A stretch of 64,000 nucleotides of DNA from Litorimonas sp. (GTDB lineage: Bacteria; Pseudomonadota; Alphaproteobacteria; Caulobacterales; Maricaulaceae): contig JAPYSU010000009.1 of the NCBI GenBank assembly GCA_029936425.1, positions 1-64,000 on the forward strand, read 5' to 3'. Under the pieces are notes generated by a model, which saw only the letters and a list, made by a program, of their open reading frames with translations, searched no databases and was not told the DNA's origin. The position numbers were made by a program, and so were the translations under genes. Shown here piece by piece: positions 32,303 through 40,345 of the stretch; position 1 is the stretch's first letter, and each line of letters begins with the position of its first letter.

Positions 32303-34417
32303 ATGACACTCTATTTAATTCTCGCAGCGGGCTTACTCGCTGTTATTTACGGCTTTGTGACCCGTGCCGGGCTCATGAAAGCCTCTACAGGCACGGAGCG
32401 AATGAATGAAATCGCAGGCGCGATTCAGGAAGGCGCGAAAGCCTATCTCAATAAACAATATAAGACGATTGCCATTGTCGGCGTCGTCGTAGCGATTCTG
32501 CTCTTTATTCTATTTGGAAACTGGATCGCCCCGGTTGGATTTATCCTGGGCGCGGTACTTTCAGGCGCGGCCGGTTATATCGGCATGCTCGTCTCCGTTC
32601 AGGCCAATGTCCGCACGACCGAAGCCTCTCGCGAGTCGCTCGGCTCGGGTTTGCGTGTGGCGTTTAAAGCCGGCGCGATTACGGGTATGCTCGTGGCCGG
32701 TCTGGCCTTACTCGGGATTGCCGGGTTCTTCTGGCTCCTAACCGAAGCTCTAGGCATTTCCTATGACTCCCGCGACGTGATTGACGGTCTTATCTCGCTC
32801 TCACTCGGCGCGTCTCTTATTTCCGTCTTTGCCCGTCTCGGCGGCGGTATCTTTACCAAAGGCGCCGATGTTGGCGGCGATCTGGTCGGGAAGGTCGAAG
32901 CCGGTATCCCGGAAGACGATCCCCGCAACCCTGCGACTATCGCCGATAATGTCGGCGACAATGTCGGTGACTGCGCCGGTATGGCTGCGGATTTGTTCGA
33001 GACTTATGTCGTGACTCTTGCCGCGACCATGGTGCTCGCCGCGATTTTGTTTGCCGGAGACGCCCTCACCGGTCTTCGCCGCGATATGATGATGTTGCCT
33101 CTTGCCATTGGCGGGGTGTGTATTGTGACCTCTATTATCGGCACATTCTTCGTCAAGCTGTCCAAAGGCTCCACCAATGTCATGGGCGCTCTTTATAAGG
33201 GCCTGATTGTGACGGGTGTTTTGTCCATTCTGGCCATAGCTGGCGTTATTTACACCATGTTCGGCTTTGGAGACATTCGCGGAACGACGATTTTCAATGG
33301 TATGGATTTATTTATCTGCGCAGTCATCGGACTCGTTATTACCGGTCTTATCGTCATGATTACCGAGTATTACACGGGCACGAAATACCGCCCGGTAAAA
33401 TCCGTGGCCGAAGCCTCTGAATCCGGACACGGCACAAATGTCATCCAAGGCCTTGCCGTTTCCATGGAAGCAACAGCGGTTCCGGCCTTGATTATTATTG
33501 CCGGTATCATAGCCACTTATACGCTCGGCGGTTTGTTCGGGATTGCGATTGCCGTCACGGCTATGCTCGGCGTGGCCGGGATGATTGTCGCGCTCGACGC
33601 GTTCGGCCCTGTCACCGACAATGCCGGCGGCATTGCGGAAATGGCAGAGCTTGAGCCCGAAGTCCGCAATACAACGGACGCTCTCGATGCGGTGGGCAAC
33701 ACAACCAAAGCGGTGACGAAAGGCTACGCCATTGGCTCTGCCGGTCTCGGCGCACTTGTGCTGTTTGCGGCCTATACGCAGGACATCGCCTTCTTCTCCG
33801 GACAGACGGGCAATCCTCTGACGGGGGCGGTGGCTGATTTCAGCCTGACCAATCCTTATGTCGTGGTCGGTCTCTTATTCGGCGGCCTGCTGCCTTACCT
33901 CTTTGGGGCCTGGGCGATGCAGTCTGTCGGACGCGCGGCCGCCTCTATCGTTGAGGAAGTGCGTCGTCAGTTCAAATCCGATCCGGGCATTATGAAGGGC
34001 ACATCCCGTCCTGATTATGCCAAGGCGGTTGATCTTCTGACCGGCGCCGCGATCAAGGAAATGATCAAACCGTCGCTCCTGCCTATCCTGTCGCCAATTG
34101 TACTGTTCTTTGCCGTTCAGTTCGTGGCCGGGACGGAAAATGCTCTGGCCTCGCTTGGCGCGATGCTCATGGGCGTGATCGTAACAGGCCTCTTCGTGGC
34201 GCTTTCCATGACCGCCGGCGGCGGCGCCTGGGACAATGCCAAGAAATATATCGAAGACGGAAATCACGGCGGCAAGGGCTCTGAAGCTCATAAAGCTGCG
34301 GTGACAGGCGACACAGTCGGCGATCCTTACAAGGACACAGCCGGCCCCGCCGTCAATCCGATGATCAAAATTACAAACATTATTGCAATTTTGCTCTTGG
34401 CAGTGCTCGCGCATTGA
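32303..34417 (+). CDS. hppA: Membrane-bound proton-pumping pyrophosphatase, K+-independent type
   Basis: A 704-residue pump of about 16 transmembrane helices that couples pyrophosphate hydrolysis to proton export. The start at 32303 is chosen for GGAGGG 6 nt upstream and the family start MTLYLILAAGLLAV. The pyrophosphate site is clear in DVGGDLVGKVEAGIPEDDPR, DNVGDNVGDCAGMAADLFE and DAFGPVTDNAGGIAEMA, repeated at the end as TGDTVGDPYKDTAGPAVNP. GNTTKAVTKGYAIGSA has Lys at the position that distinguishes potassium-independent (Lys) from potassium-dependent (Ala) enzymes. It helps energy saving under low light, anoxia or starvation. Monocistronic, with its own terminator. Confidence 0.97.
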   Translation: MTLYLILAAGLLAVIYGFVTRAGLMKASTGTERMNEIAGAIQEGAKAYLNKQYKTIAIVGVVVAILLFILFGNWIAPVGFILGAVLSGAAGYIGMLVSVQANVRTTEASRESLGSGLRVAFKAGAITGMLVAGLALLGIAGFFWLLTEALGISYDSRDVIDGLISLSLGASLISVFARLGGGIFTKGADVGGDLVGKVEAGIPEDDPRNPATIADNVGDNVGDCAGMAADLFETYVVTLAATMVLAAILFAGDALTGLRRDMMMLPLAIGGVCIVTSIIGTFFVKLSKGSTNVMGALYKGLIVTGVLSILAIAGVIYTMFGFGDIRGTTIFNGMDLFICAVIGLVITGLIVMITEYYTGTKYRPVKSVAEASESGHGTNVIQGLAVSMEATAVPALIIIAGIIATYTLGGLFGIAIAVTAMLGVAGMIVALDAFGPVTDNAGGIAEMAELEPEVRNTTDALDAVGNTTKAVTKGYAIGSAGLGALVLFAAYTQDIAFFSGQTGNPLTGAVADFSLTNPYVVVGLLFGGLLPYLFGAWAMQSVGRAAASIVEEVRRQFKSDPGIMKGTSRPDYAKAVDLLTGAAIKEMIKPSLLPILSPIVLFFAVQFVAGTENALASLGAMLMGVIVTGLFVALSMTAGGGAWDNAKKYIEDGNHGGKGSEAHKAAVTGDTVGDPYKDTAGPAVNPMIKITNIIAILLLAVLAH

Positions 34418-34466
34418 TTTAACAAAAATGTCATAAAGACAGTCTCGCAAAGACGAGGGGAGAACG

Positions 34467-34492
34467 CCCCGCTTCCTTGGAAGCGGGGTTTT
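34467..34492 (+). terminator. Rho-independent terminator of hppA
   Basis: CCCCGCTTCC/GGAAGCGGGG perfect 10-bp stem with a TT core, followed by TTTTATTTT, 49 bp after the hppA stop. Confidence 0.93.
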
Positions 34493-34553
34493 ATTTTGGG
34501 ATTTATCTATTGCCCCTGTTTCAGCCCTGCTTTTTACTCATTAGTACAAACTC

Positions 34554-34581
34554 AAAAAGCCCGTTAAATCTCTTAATGGGC
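34554..34581 (-). terminator. Terminator of the lipoprotein hydrolase gene
   Basis: On the minus strand GCCCATTAA and TTAACGGGC form an 8-of-9 bp stem around GAGAT, running into five Ts. It is 34 bp past the stop of the alpha/beta hydrolase. Confidence 0.7.
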
Positions 34582-34615
34582 TCCGCTTTAAATTAATTGT
34601 TTCAAGGTTGCGTCG

Positions 34616-35587
34616 TTATTCGGCAACCTCTTCCCTTACAGCTGCATAGAAAGCCTCCGGCTGATCCAGCATGATAAAATGGAAACTGTCTTCGATCACT
34701 TTCAGAGTGACATTCGGAGCGCTTTCATATTGCGCGGCATAGAGATTTTCCAGCTCTTCCAGACTGACGCCCATGACATCCGAATGAGGAATGAGAACGG
34801 TTGTTTCTAGAGTCAGGTCTGACATGGCGTTTCTCATATCGGTGCCCATCAACTCGCCCATCATGGTGGCGACCGTTTGCTGGTCAGAGGTTTTCCCCCA
34901 TTCGGCCAGCTCCGGCATTGCTTCGGCATTGTTGGAAAGGCGCGCCAGTCCGGCCTGTTGCTGGGCGTCGAATTGCGCCCTCGGCAGGGAGGCGAGTTGT
35001 TGCGTCATTTGGGCGGACATGCTGGCCGCCTGCTCCGGTGTGGCTTCGGGCATATAGAGCCCGGCTAGATAAGGCAGGCTGTCCACGATAATCAGTTCGT
35101 CCAACTGTGCGGCGTCATCCAGCCCGGCTTTCAGCGCGACGAAACCGCCAAGCGAGTGCCCGATGAGCACAGTGTTATTTCCGGGCTTCTCTCTGAGATG
35201 GTTTGAAATGTCGTCAGAGATTTTCTCTGCCGAAATGTTGTCGACGGGTTTAGCTCCGGCAAACCCGGCGACCTGGACCACGCGCAGGTCGTAATCACTA
35301 AAGGCGTCAACCGTGCCGTCCCAAACGTCATCACTGGAGGCAAGGCCCGGAATGAGTACGAGCGTGCGGCCATCGGCATTTCCGGCGCGGGTGACCGTGA
35401 TTGAAGAAGGCGCCTGCGCCTCTTGACTCTGCGCGTCGTCCATTGTGTCCGCCCGAGGCGTTGTGGCGCTCTCCGCCTTTTCGGCTTCGGTTACGTCATT
35501 GGCCTCATTCCCGGCGTCCGGGCTGCACGCCATCAGCAAACCCGCCATAGCGGTGCACAAAATTGTCGAATTTAAATAACGCATCAT
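34616..35587 (-). CDS. Alpha/beta hydrolase lipoprotein
   Basis: A 323-residue exported serine hydrolase. The lipobox is LLMACS (Cys21), followed by a long acidic Ala/Glu/Thr linker (to about 60) that would hold it away from the membrane. The hydrolase fold has LVLIPGLASSDDVWDG, the nucleophile elbow LIGHSLGGFVAL, and the catalytic His in DSFHFIMLDQPEAF, with an insertion rich in Gln/Met (the cap domain). Probable esterase; substrate unknown. AAGGA lies 7 nt before the first of two adjacent ATGs. It lies 28 bp downstream of the XRE regulator and could be in its transcript. Confidence 0.85.
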   Translation of the reverse strand: MMRYLNSTILCTAMAGLLMACSPDAGNEANDVTEAEKAESATTPRADTMDDAQSQEAQAPSSITVTRAGNADGRTLVLIPGLASSDDVWDGTVDAFSDYDLRVVQVAGFAGAKPVDNISAEKISDDISNHLREKPGNNTVLIGHSLGGFVALKAGLDDAAQLDELIIVDSLPYLAGLYMPEATPEQAASMSAQMTQQLASLPRAQFDAQQQAGLARLSNNAEAMPELAEWGKTSDQQTVATMMGELMGTDMRNAMSDLTLETTVLIPHSDVMGVSLEELENLYAAQYESAPNVTLKVIEDSFHFIMLDQPEAFYAAVREEVAE

Positions 35588-35622
35588 AATATTTTCCTTT
35601 TTTAATCTACTGGTAGGGCGGG

Positions 35623-35817
35623 TTAAGGTTCCGGTGTGAATATCGTCTCTATTGAGGCGCCAAAAACGCGGCCAATCTTGAAAGCCAGATCCAGGCTGGG
35701 GTCGTATTTTTCCCGTTCAATCGCGATAATCGATTGGCGGGACACGCCGAGCCGTTCGGCCAGATCCTGTTGTGACCAGCCCCGCTCTTTTCTCAGCTCT
35801 TTCAATGCGTTCTTCAT
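35623..35817 (-). CDS. XRE-type helix-turn-helix repressor
   Basis: A 64-residue DNA-binding protein, little more than one HTH: LKELRKERGWSQQDLAERLG, VSRQSIIAIEREKYDPSL, LAFKIGRVFGASIETIF. The start at 35817 is set by an ATGA overlap with the membrane-protein gene upstream. Such one-domain XRE proteins coupled to small membrane proteins are common; the membrane partner may modulate it. Two near-identical 18-bp operators cover the operon promoter at 36210-36265, so autorepression is the simplest model. Confidence 0.92.
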   Translation of the reverse strand: MKNALKELRKERGWSQQDLAERLGVSRQSIIAIEREKYDPSLDLAFKIGRVFGASIETIFTPEP

Positions 35818-36194
35818 TTGTAACGCCGCATTACAAGAGGCAGACACGCGCCCCAAAGACCGACCAGGGCAGGGCCAACCCAGATAGTGGGAATGGCGGG
35901 CCATCCGGCATTTTCTCCGAACCCCCAGATGATGGCGGCAAGTCCCAGAATTAACGCCCCCAGGGCAAAAGCCTCGGAATGGATGCGTTGGTAAAACTCA
36001 TCCATCCGGCCATATTGGCGGATGATCGCCCAAAACCCGAGGAGCACAGGCAAAACCGGAAGAAGTTCCCAAATTCTCCATCCGCCTTCGGGCCGCGTCG
36101 CGACCACGCCGCACAGAATAATGACATAGAGGACCATCGACCCTCCGAATTCGATAAAATACGGCCTCATATTATTTGACGTTTTGTTCGTCAT
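35814..36194 (-). CDS. Four-helix membrane protein paired with an XRE regulator
   Basis: A 126-residue inner membrane protein with four hydrophobic helices (about 16-33, 42-59, 74-92 and 102-120) and the conserved-looking loop RQYGRMDEFYQRIHSEAFALG. This resembles small DUF2178-like membrane proteins that accompany one-domain XRE repressors. It starts after GGGGGTAAATC and is translationally coupled to the repressor by ATGA. The role is unknown: a ligand-sensing partner or simply the regulated cargo. Confidence 0.82.
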   Translation of the reverse strand: MTNKTSNNMRPYFIEFGGSMVLYVIILCGVVATRPEGGWRIWELLPVLPVLLGFWAIIRQYGRMDEFYQRIHSEAFALGALILGLAAIIWGFGENAGWPAIPTIWVGPALVGLWGACLPLVMRRYK

Positions 36195-36209
36195 GATTTA
36201 CCCCCTATT

Positions 36210-36265
36210 TGTAAAGTGACCTTTACATATAAGAGGTGCCGAAGAATGTAAAGGGTGCTTTACAT
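36210..36265 (-). promoter_or_regulatory. Promoter with two near-identical XRE operators
   Basis: TGTAAAG-TGAC-CTTTACA (36210-36227) and TGTAAAG-GGTG-CTTTACA (36247-36264) are perfect 7-bp dyads with centres 37 bp apart. On the minus strand a -35 TTTACA (36247-36252, inside the distal operator) and a -10 TATGTA (36224-36229, overlapping the proximal operator) are exactly 17 bp apart. Binding at either site would block the promoter of the membrane protein-XRE operon. Confidence 0.82.
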
Positions 36266-36295
36266 AAAAAGACGCCGCTTTTTCAAACAGCGTCT
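36266..36295 (-). terminator. Probable terminator of the azoR-pirin operon
   Basis: On the minus strand AGACGC and GCGTCT pair over 6 bp around a 14-nt loop and run into TTTTT. It is 22 bp past the pirin stop and directly abuts the distal XRE operator. Confidence 0.6.
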
Positions 36296-36317
36296 GGACA
36301 ATCTTATTTTATGTTCT

Positions 36318-37076
36318 TTATCCCCACATGTCGAAATAGATGATTTCGGCTTTATCTCCGTTTGTGAATTCCAGGTGGCCGCCTTTTTCAATCGCGAGCC
36401 CATCGCCGGTTTTTAGCTTTTGGCCATTGACGGAAAGGGCGCCGCGCGCGACTTGAATCCAGGCTCCGTGACCGTCCTCCAAAACCGTCTCAATGGACTG
36501 ATGCCCCTCAAGGGTGGCGGCATAGATGTCAGCATTGGATTTGATCCGCATGGAGTCGCCCCGCCCGTCATGGGAGAGGAACAGAGCGAGCTTTCCGTCT
36601 TTTTCTTCGGGCGTCAGATCCTTGGTTTCGTAACGAGGCGTTTCGTTTTTCACATTTGGCAGGAGCCAGATCTGCAAGAGGTGTACCTGCTTCGTTTCGC
36701 TCGGATTATATTCGGAATGCCGCACGCCGGTGCCGGCGCTCATATATTGAACGCCGCCGGCCTTGACGGTCGAGCCATTACCCATGGAATCCTTATGCGC
36801 GAGCGCGCCGTCCAGAATGTAGGAGAAAATCTCCATATTGTCGTGCGGATGGGTCGGAAAGCCCTTCCCGCCATCGATATAGTCATCATTGATAACGCGA
36901 AGCGGGCCAAAGCCCATATGCGCCGGATCGTAATATTGCGAAAAGGAAAAACTATAGGCAGTTTTCAGCCAGCCATGATCGGCTTTGCCGCGCTCTTCCG
37001 CCGGGCGTAGATGTAATCCACCTGCCATAGCCGGGGCGTTTTCCTGTGTGACGTCAGTTGAAAGTTGAGGGGTCAT
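36318..37076 (-). CDS. Pirin family bicupin (quercetinase-like)
   Basis: A 252-residue cytoplasmic bicupin. Metal ligands expected in the N-terminal cupin are visible as His76 and His78 in FPTHPHDNMEIFSY and His120 and Glu122 in GVRHSEYNP. LQIWLLPNVKNETPRYE is a pirin hallmark. Homologues such as YhhW oxidise quercetin; others act as redox-sensitive regulators. It starts 10 bp after azoR with AGGAAACGCGTT ahead of the ATG, and is co-transcribed with it. The azoR-pirin pair with a divergent LysR regulator is a known arrangement linked to quinone or flavonoid stress. Confidence 0.93.
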   Translation of the reverse strand: MTPQLSTDVTQENAPAMAGGLHLRPAEERGKADHGWLKTAYSFSFSQYYDPAHMGFGPLRVINDDYIDGGKGFPTHPHDNMEIFSYILDGALAHKDSMGNGSTVKAGGVQYMSAGTGVRHSEYNPSETKQVHLLQIWLLPNVKNETPRYETKDLTPEEKDGKLALFLSHDGRGDSMRIKSNADIYAATLEGHQSIETVLEDGHGAWIQVARGALSVNGQKLKTGDGLAIEKGGHLEFTNGDKAEIIYFDMWG

Positions 37077-37086
37077 AACGCGTTTC

Positions 37087-37680
37087 CTAATCTAATTCTT
37101 CGATAGCTTTAAGGGCGCTCGAAATCTTCTTGTCAGCCTCTTTGCCCAATCCGTCCGCCGCGATGAAGGTTACATCCGTGATTCCTATAAAGCTCAACGC
37201 ATGGCGCAGGTAAGGCGTTGCGTAGTCAATCTCGCTGCCCATCGGCGTCCCGCCCGAGGCCAGTAAAATAATAGCGCGTTTGCCGTCCAATAAGCCGACC
37301 GGGCCGGACTCGGTATATTTAAAGGTCAGCCCGACGCGGGCGACCAAATCTATCCAGGCCTTGAGCGCCGCCGGGATGCCGAAATTGTAAATCGGTAGAG
37401 CGATGACGAGCGTCTCCGCTGTTTTGGCTTCCTCCACCAGGCCATCAGAGAAGGCCAATTTGGTCTTTTGGGCCTCAGTTCTTTGATCTGCAGGGGTGAA
37501 GTTCGCGCCAATCCAGGCCTCGTCGACGAAGGGCAGACCTTCGCTTAAGTCCCGCAGGTGAACTTTCACCGCTCTTTTCGCTGCCAGATGGTCGACGGCA
37601 TGTTTTGCAAGCTTTCGGGAAATAGACCCCGTCTTCCGGCCACTGGCGTCAATTCTCAATATGTTTTCTATTTTGGACAT
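37087..37680 (-). CDS. azoR: FMN-dependent NADH-azoreductase/quinone reductase
   Basis: A 197-residue flavodoxin-fold enzyme that reduces quinones and azo compounds by two electrons. It shows the FMN phosphate loop ILRIDASGRKTGSISRKLA, the isoalloxazine-binding LPIYNFGIPAALKAWIDL, and LASGGTPMGSEIDYATPYL. Length is normal. First gene of the azoR-pirin operon, divergent from a LysR regulator whose likely binding dyad lies 70 bp upstream. Induction by quinones or electrophiles through that regulator is inferred. Confidence 0.93.
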   Translation of the reverse strand: MSKIENILRIDASGRKTGSISRKLAKHAVDHLAAKRAVKVHLRDLSEGLPFVDEAWIGANFTPADQRTEAQKTKLAFSDGLVEEAKTAETLVIALPIYNFGIPAALKAWIDLVARVGLTFKYTESGPVGLLDGKRAIILLASGGTPMGSEIDYATPYLRHALSFIGITDVTFIAADGLGKEADKKISSALKAIEELD

Positions 37681-37749
37681 GGTGTCTCCTTTCTATGGGC
37701 CAGATATAGTCTGTCTCGCAGAAAGGGATTAGAGGCTTGTTTTGAATTA

Positions 37750-37774
37750 CATTGTTGCGTAAATCGAAACAATG
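37750..37774 (+). promoter_or_regulatory. LysR-type T-N11-A dyad covering the regulator's start codon
   Basis: CATTGTT-N11-AACAATG, a perfect 7-bp dyad with the exact T-N11-A spacing of LysR boxes. Its right arm contains the ATG of the LysR gene (37772), so binding would repress the regulator's own expression, and it lies upstream of azoR. Confidence 0.7.
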
Positions 37775-38704
37775 AGCCGTTATGAGGAAATAGAAGCCTT
37801 TGTTCGAACCATAGAATCCGGGAGTTTCACCCAGGCCGCCAAACAATTGGGCCTGTCGAAATCCGCGACCAGCCGGCGCCTGTCTGATCTGGAAAACCGC
37901 CTTGGCACTCAACTCGTTCTTCGTACGACGCGGAGCCTGTCTCTAACGGAGGCGGGAGAGGCCTTGTTTCAGCGGGCGGTCGGATTACTCGCCGACTGGA
38001 ACGAGGCGGAGGCCGACACGGCCTCTGGCAGCTGCGCCCTGGCCGGACGCATTCGGCTGGCGGCGCCTTTATCTTTCGGCGTTCAATATCTCGGCCCGGC
38101 CATTCTTGATTTTCTGGAGCTTCACCCAAATGTCGACTTCGATGTAGATTTTAGTGACCGGCAGACTGACCTTATTTCCGAAGGTATAGATATTGCCATC
38201 CGGATCGGGCAGCTCACGGATTCCACTTTGGTCGCGCGCAAGCTTGCCCCAATAGAGATGCTGGCGGCCGCCAGCCCGGCCTATCTCGACAGACAGGGCC
38301 GTCCCAAGGCGCCCCAGGACCTGAACGGTTTCGCCGAGTTACGCTATACCAATAAACCTCGAAAGGTATGGCGTTATACAGGCCCGAACGGCGTCAGCGG
38401 CGAGATTGAAATGATGTCTAGCCTGAAAGCCAATAATGGCACCTTTCTGACCGAGGCGGCGATTGCCGGACACGGGGTAACCATCGAACCGGCTTTTCTG
38501 CTCTGCGACGCCGTGCGCTCCGGCAAATTAGAAATCATCCTAGCTGATTATAGCTGGTCTGACGTGACAGTCTATGCCGTCTATCCACCAACCCGGCATT
38601 TGTCGCTCCGCGTCAGAACCTGGGTCGACTTTCTGGTGGAGCGATTCAAGGGCACACCGCCCTGGGCGATAGAAAATTATGGATTGAAATCCCGGTTTCG
38701 ATAA
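37772..38704 (+). CDS. LysR family transcriptional regulator
   Basis: A 310-residue regulator with the N-terminal winged HTH YEEIEAFVRTIESGSFTQAA, KQLGLSKSATSRRLSDLENR, LGTQLVLRTTRSLSLTEAG, and a C-terminal effector-binding domain from about residue 90 (GRIRLAAPLSFGVQYLGPAI). It belongs to the CrgA/YafC-like subgroup that often controls azoreductase and pirin genes. Divergent from azoR, with a perfect dyad over its own start. The downstream membrane-protein gene begins 11 bp after its stop and may be co-transcribed. Confidence 0.94.
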   Translation: MSRYEEIEAFVRTIESGSFTQAAKQLGLSKSATSRRLSDLENRLGTQLVLRTTRSLSLTEAGEALFQRAVGLLADWNEAEADTASGSCALAGRIRLAAPLSFGVQYLGPAILDFLELHPNVDFDVDFSDRQTDLISEGIDIAIRIGQLTDSTLVARKLAPIEMLAAASPAYLDRQGRPKAPQDLNGFAELRYTNKPRKVWRYTGPNGVSGEIEMMSSLKANNGTFLTEAAIAGHGVTIEPAFLLCDAVRSGKLEIILADYSWSDVTVYAVYPPTRHLSLRVRTWVDFLVERFKGTPPWAIENYGLKSRFR

Positions 38705-38715
38705 GAGGATTTAAT

Positions 38716-39234
38716 TTGCGCCCGCCGCTACGGATCGCCATATCTGCCTCCATGGACTCTGAAACTTTAACACCTGTTGCGGACAGACCGCAGCCCAAAC
38801 GCAAGGGCGTCAAAGCTCCGGTCGCGGGCCGCCCGGCAGATTTGCTGGCCTGCCTCATTGCGTCTCTGGCGGCAATTTTGGCTGCTTTCGGCTCTCTCGT
38901 CTTTTTCCTGGGCTTTGCCGCCAATGACAGCGTTCTGGCCGGACTGATCTCTGCCTTTGTGTTCGCCGCTCTTCTGGGGGCATTCGCTGTCGGGCCCGCC
39001 CTCATCATAGCCTTTGTAGCGTGGCGGGGATGGAAATCGGGTCTGAGCCGTAAAAACGCGGTCTGGGTTATCGTGCTGACGATGCCCTGGGTTATTTTAT
39101 CGGGACTGGCCTGGCTCAAAACCCCTCTGCCAAAGCTCCTCTCAGTCGCGGGCCTGGTCTTTTCCGGGCTTCTTCTAGGCTGGGCTTTGGCGACGCTCAT
39201 TCTTAGCTTCAAACGGAACTTACGGTCTGGATAA
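38716..39234 (+). CDS. Uncharacterised four-helix membrane protein
   Basis: A 172-residue protein starting at TTG, chosen because AAGAGGA lies 6 nt upstream; an ATG at 38752 without ribosome site is the alternative. A basic, Pro-rich N-terminal tail (about 45 residues) precedes four hydrophobic helices: LACLIASLAAILAAFGSLVF, then AGLISAFVFAALLGAFAVG, WVIVLTMPWVILSGLAW and LVFSGLLLGWALATLILSF. No family recognised. Its position right after the LysR gene suggests co-transcription but not function. Confidence 0.65.
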   Translation: MRPPLRIAISASMDSETLTPVADRPQPKRKGVKAPVAGRPADLLACLIASLAAILAAFGSLVFFLGFAANDSVLAGLISAFVFAALLGAFAVGPALIIAFVAWRGWKSGLSRKNAVWVIVLTMPWVILSGLAWLKTPLPKLLSVAGLVFSGLLLGWALATLILSFKRNLRSG

Positions 39235-39349
39235 CAGTTAATTTATTTGAATACCTGCAACTTATGCTTATATTTTCAGCATGCGTTCAGGGACGGAGCG
39301 CTATAAATAGAATTATACTGACATGTACCAGTCTTTAAGGAGTCCCGCT

Positions 39350-39967
39350 ATGTCCCCCTTTAAAACATTTATTTTAAGCGCCGCCTCGGTCGCTCTTCTG
39401 GCAGGCTGCGCGACGTCGACGCCGTACCAGCCGGCCTCCTCGCCAGGTGCTTATGACGGCTTTTCCCAAACCATGATCGAAAATGACCGCGCCAGAATTA
39501 CCTTTGGCGGAAATTCTCTGACTAGTCGGGAAAGCGTTGAAAACTCTCTTTTATACCGGGCGGCGGAAATGTCTCTCGAGCGCGGCTTTGATTATTTTTC
39601 CTTAATTCAGCGCGATACAGAGGAAAATACACGGGTCAGAGTTTCTCCCGGACTGAATTCAAGCCTTTATGATCCGTATTTCGGGTATAGCTTTTACCGT
39701 CCGGGATTTGGCTGGAGTCGCGACTACCGCTTCTCCCGTTTCCGGGGCTTCCGCCGGGGATACGGTTTTGGTCGCCGCGGATTCTATGACCCCTTTTATG
39801 ACCCGTTCTTTGACGATTACGATGTCCGCGAAATCACCAAATACCGAGCCACATCCGAAGTCCGGTTCGGGAAAGGCCCGACGCCCGAACGTGATAATGC
39901 GTTCGACGCGAGAGAAGTTCTCAGAAACCTCTCCGCTGTTATCGAGTTTCCCAAAGAAAAATCCTAA
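39350..39967 (+). CDS. CC0125/CC1285 family lipoprotein
   Basis: A 205-residue lipoprotein. The start at 39350 has AAGGAG 7 nt upstream and opens into a lipoprotein signal with lipobox LLAGC. The hallmark is ITFGGNSLTSRESVENSLLY followed by RAAEMSLERGFDYFSLIQRD, the core of the family named after two Caulobacter proteins. The middle is a low-complexity Tyr/Phe/Gly/Arg stretch (FRGFRRGYGFGRRGFYDPFY), probably disordered. Family function is unknown; it is envelope-located. Confidence 0.9.
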   Translation: MSPFKTFILSAASVALLAGCATSTPYQPASSPGAYDGFSQTMIENDRARITFGGNSLTSRESVENSLLYRAAEMSLERGFDYFSLIQRDTEENTRVRVSPGLNSSLYDPYFGYSFYRPGFGWSRDYRFSRFRGFRRGYGFGRRGFYDPFYDPFFDDYDVREITKYRATSEVRFGKGPTPERDNAFDAREVLRNLSAVIEFPKEKS

Positions 39968-39992
39968 AGACAGTTTGGTCAATTGACTTAAG

Positions 39993-40016
39993 CCGCCCGT
40001 AACGGGCGGTTTTTTT
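39993..40016 (+). terminator. Rho-independent terminator of the lipoprotein gene
   Basis: CCGCCCG/CGGGCGG perfect 7-bp stem, TAA loop, seven Ts; 25 bp after the stop codon. Confidence 0.95.
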
Positions 40017-40150
40017 ATGCCTGAATGAAAGCGGGCGCGAGATCAAAAAAATCTGAATTTAAGAATGATTTGCAGTTGCGTATCATATTTCTTTCCCCTA
40101 TAGAGCCGTCGTGAATGCGAATTGTTTGCAACAAACAGGGAAAAGCGAGG

Positions 40151-40333
40151 ATGATGATACAATTGCAGTCCAAGGCCCTGGCAGCTTTATTGGCAGAAGA
40201 AGGCGGGCATTGCCGTCATGCCAACGCCATCAAGAAAGCTGTCCTGGAGGCGCGAGAGGCTGCCAAATCACCCCCTTTACCCCAGACAATCTGCAATGAC
40301 AGAACGACTTTAAATTCCCAAATCCAGAAATAG
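40151..40333 (+). CDS. Possible 60-residue ORF ahead of the siderophore receptor
   Basis: A small frame ending 12 bp before the receptor start. The predicted protein has a helical, Ala/Lys/Glu-rich core (SKALAALLAEEGGHCRHANA, then IKKAVLEAREAAK) and a Pro/Thr tail. The GAGG abuts the first ATG, so the ATG at 40154 or the in-frame one at 40115 are also possible. Position and composition make it plausible as a leader or small co-transcribed protein, but I know no family. Confidence 0.35.
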   Translation: MMIQLQSKALAALLAEEGGHCRHANAIKKAVLEAREAAKSPPLPQTICNDRTTLNSQIQK

Positions 40334-40345
40334 AAACTCCTTCTC

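Noticed and set aside
32194..32409. 71-codon frame overlapping the hppA start
   Set aside because: Out of frame with hppA and extends over its first codons; the real start has a strong GGAGGG site.
40060..40140. Possible Fur/RirA iron box upstream of the siderophore receptor
   Set aside because: Only loose TTTGCA and ATGAT/ATCAT similarities; too weak to call.
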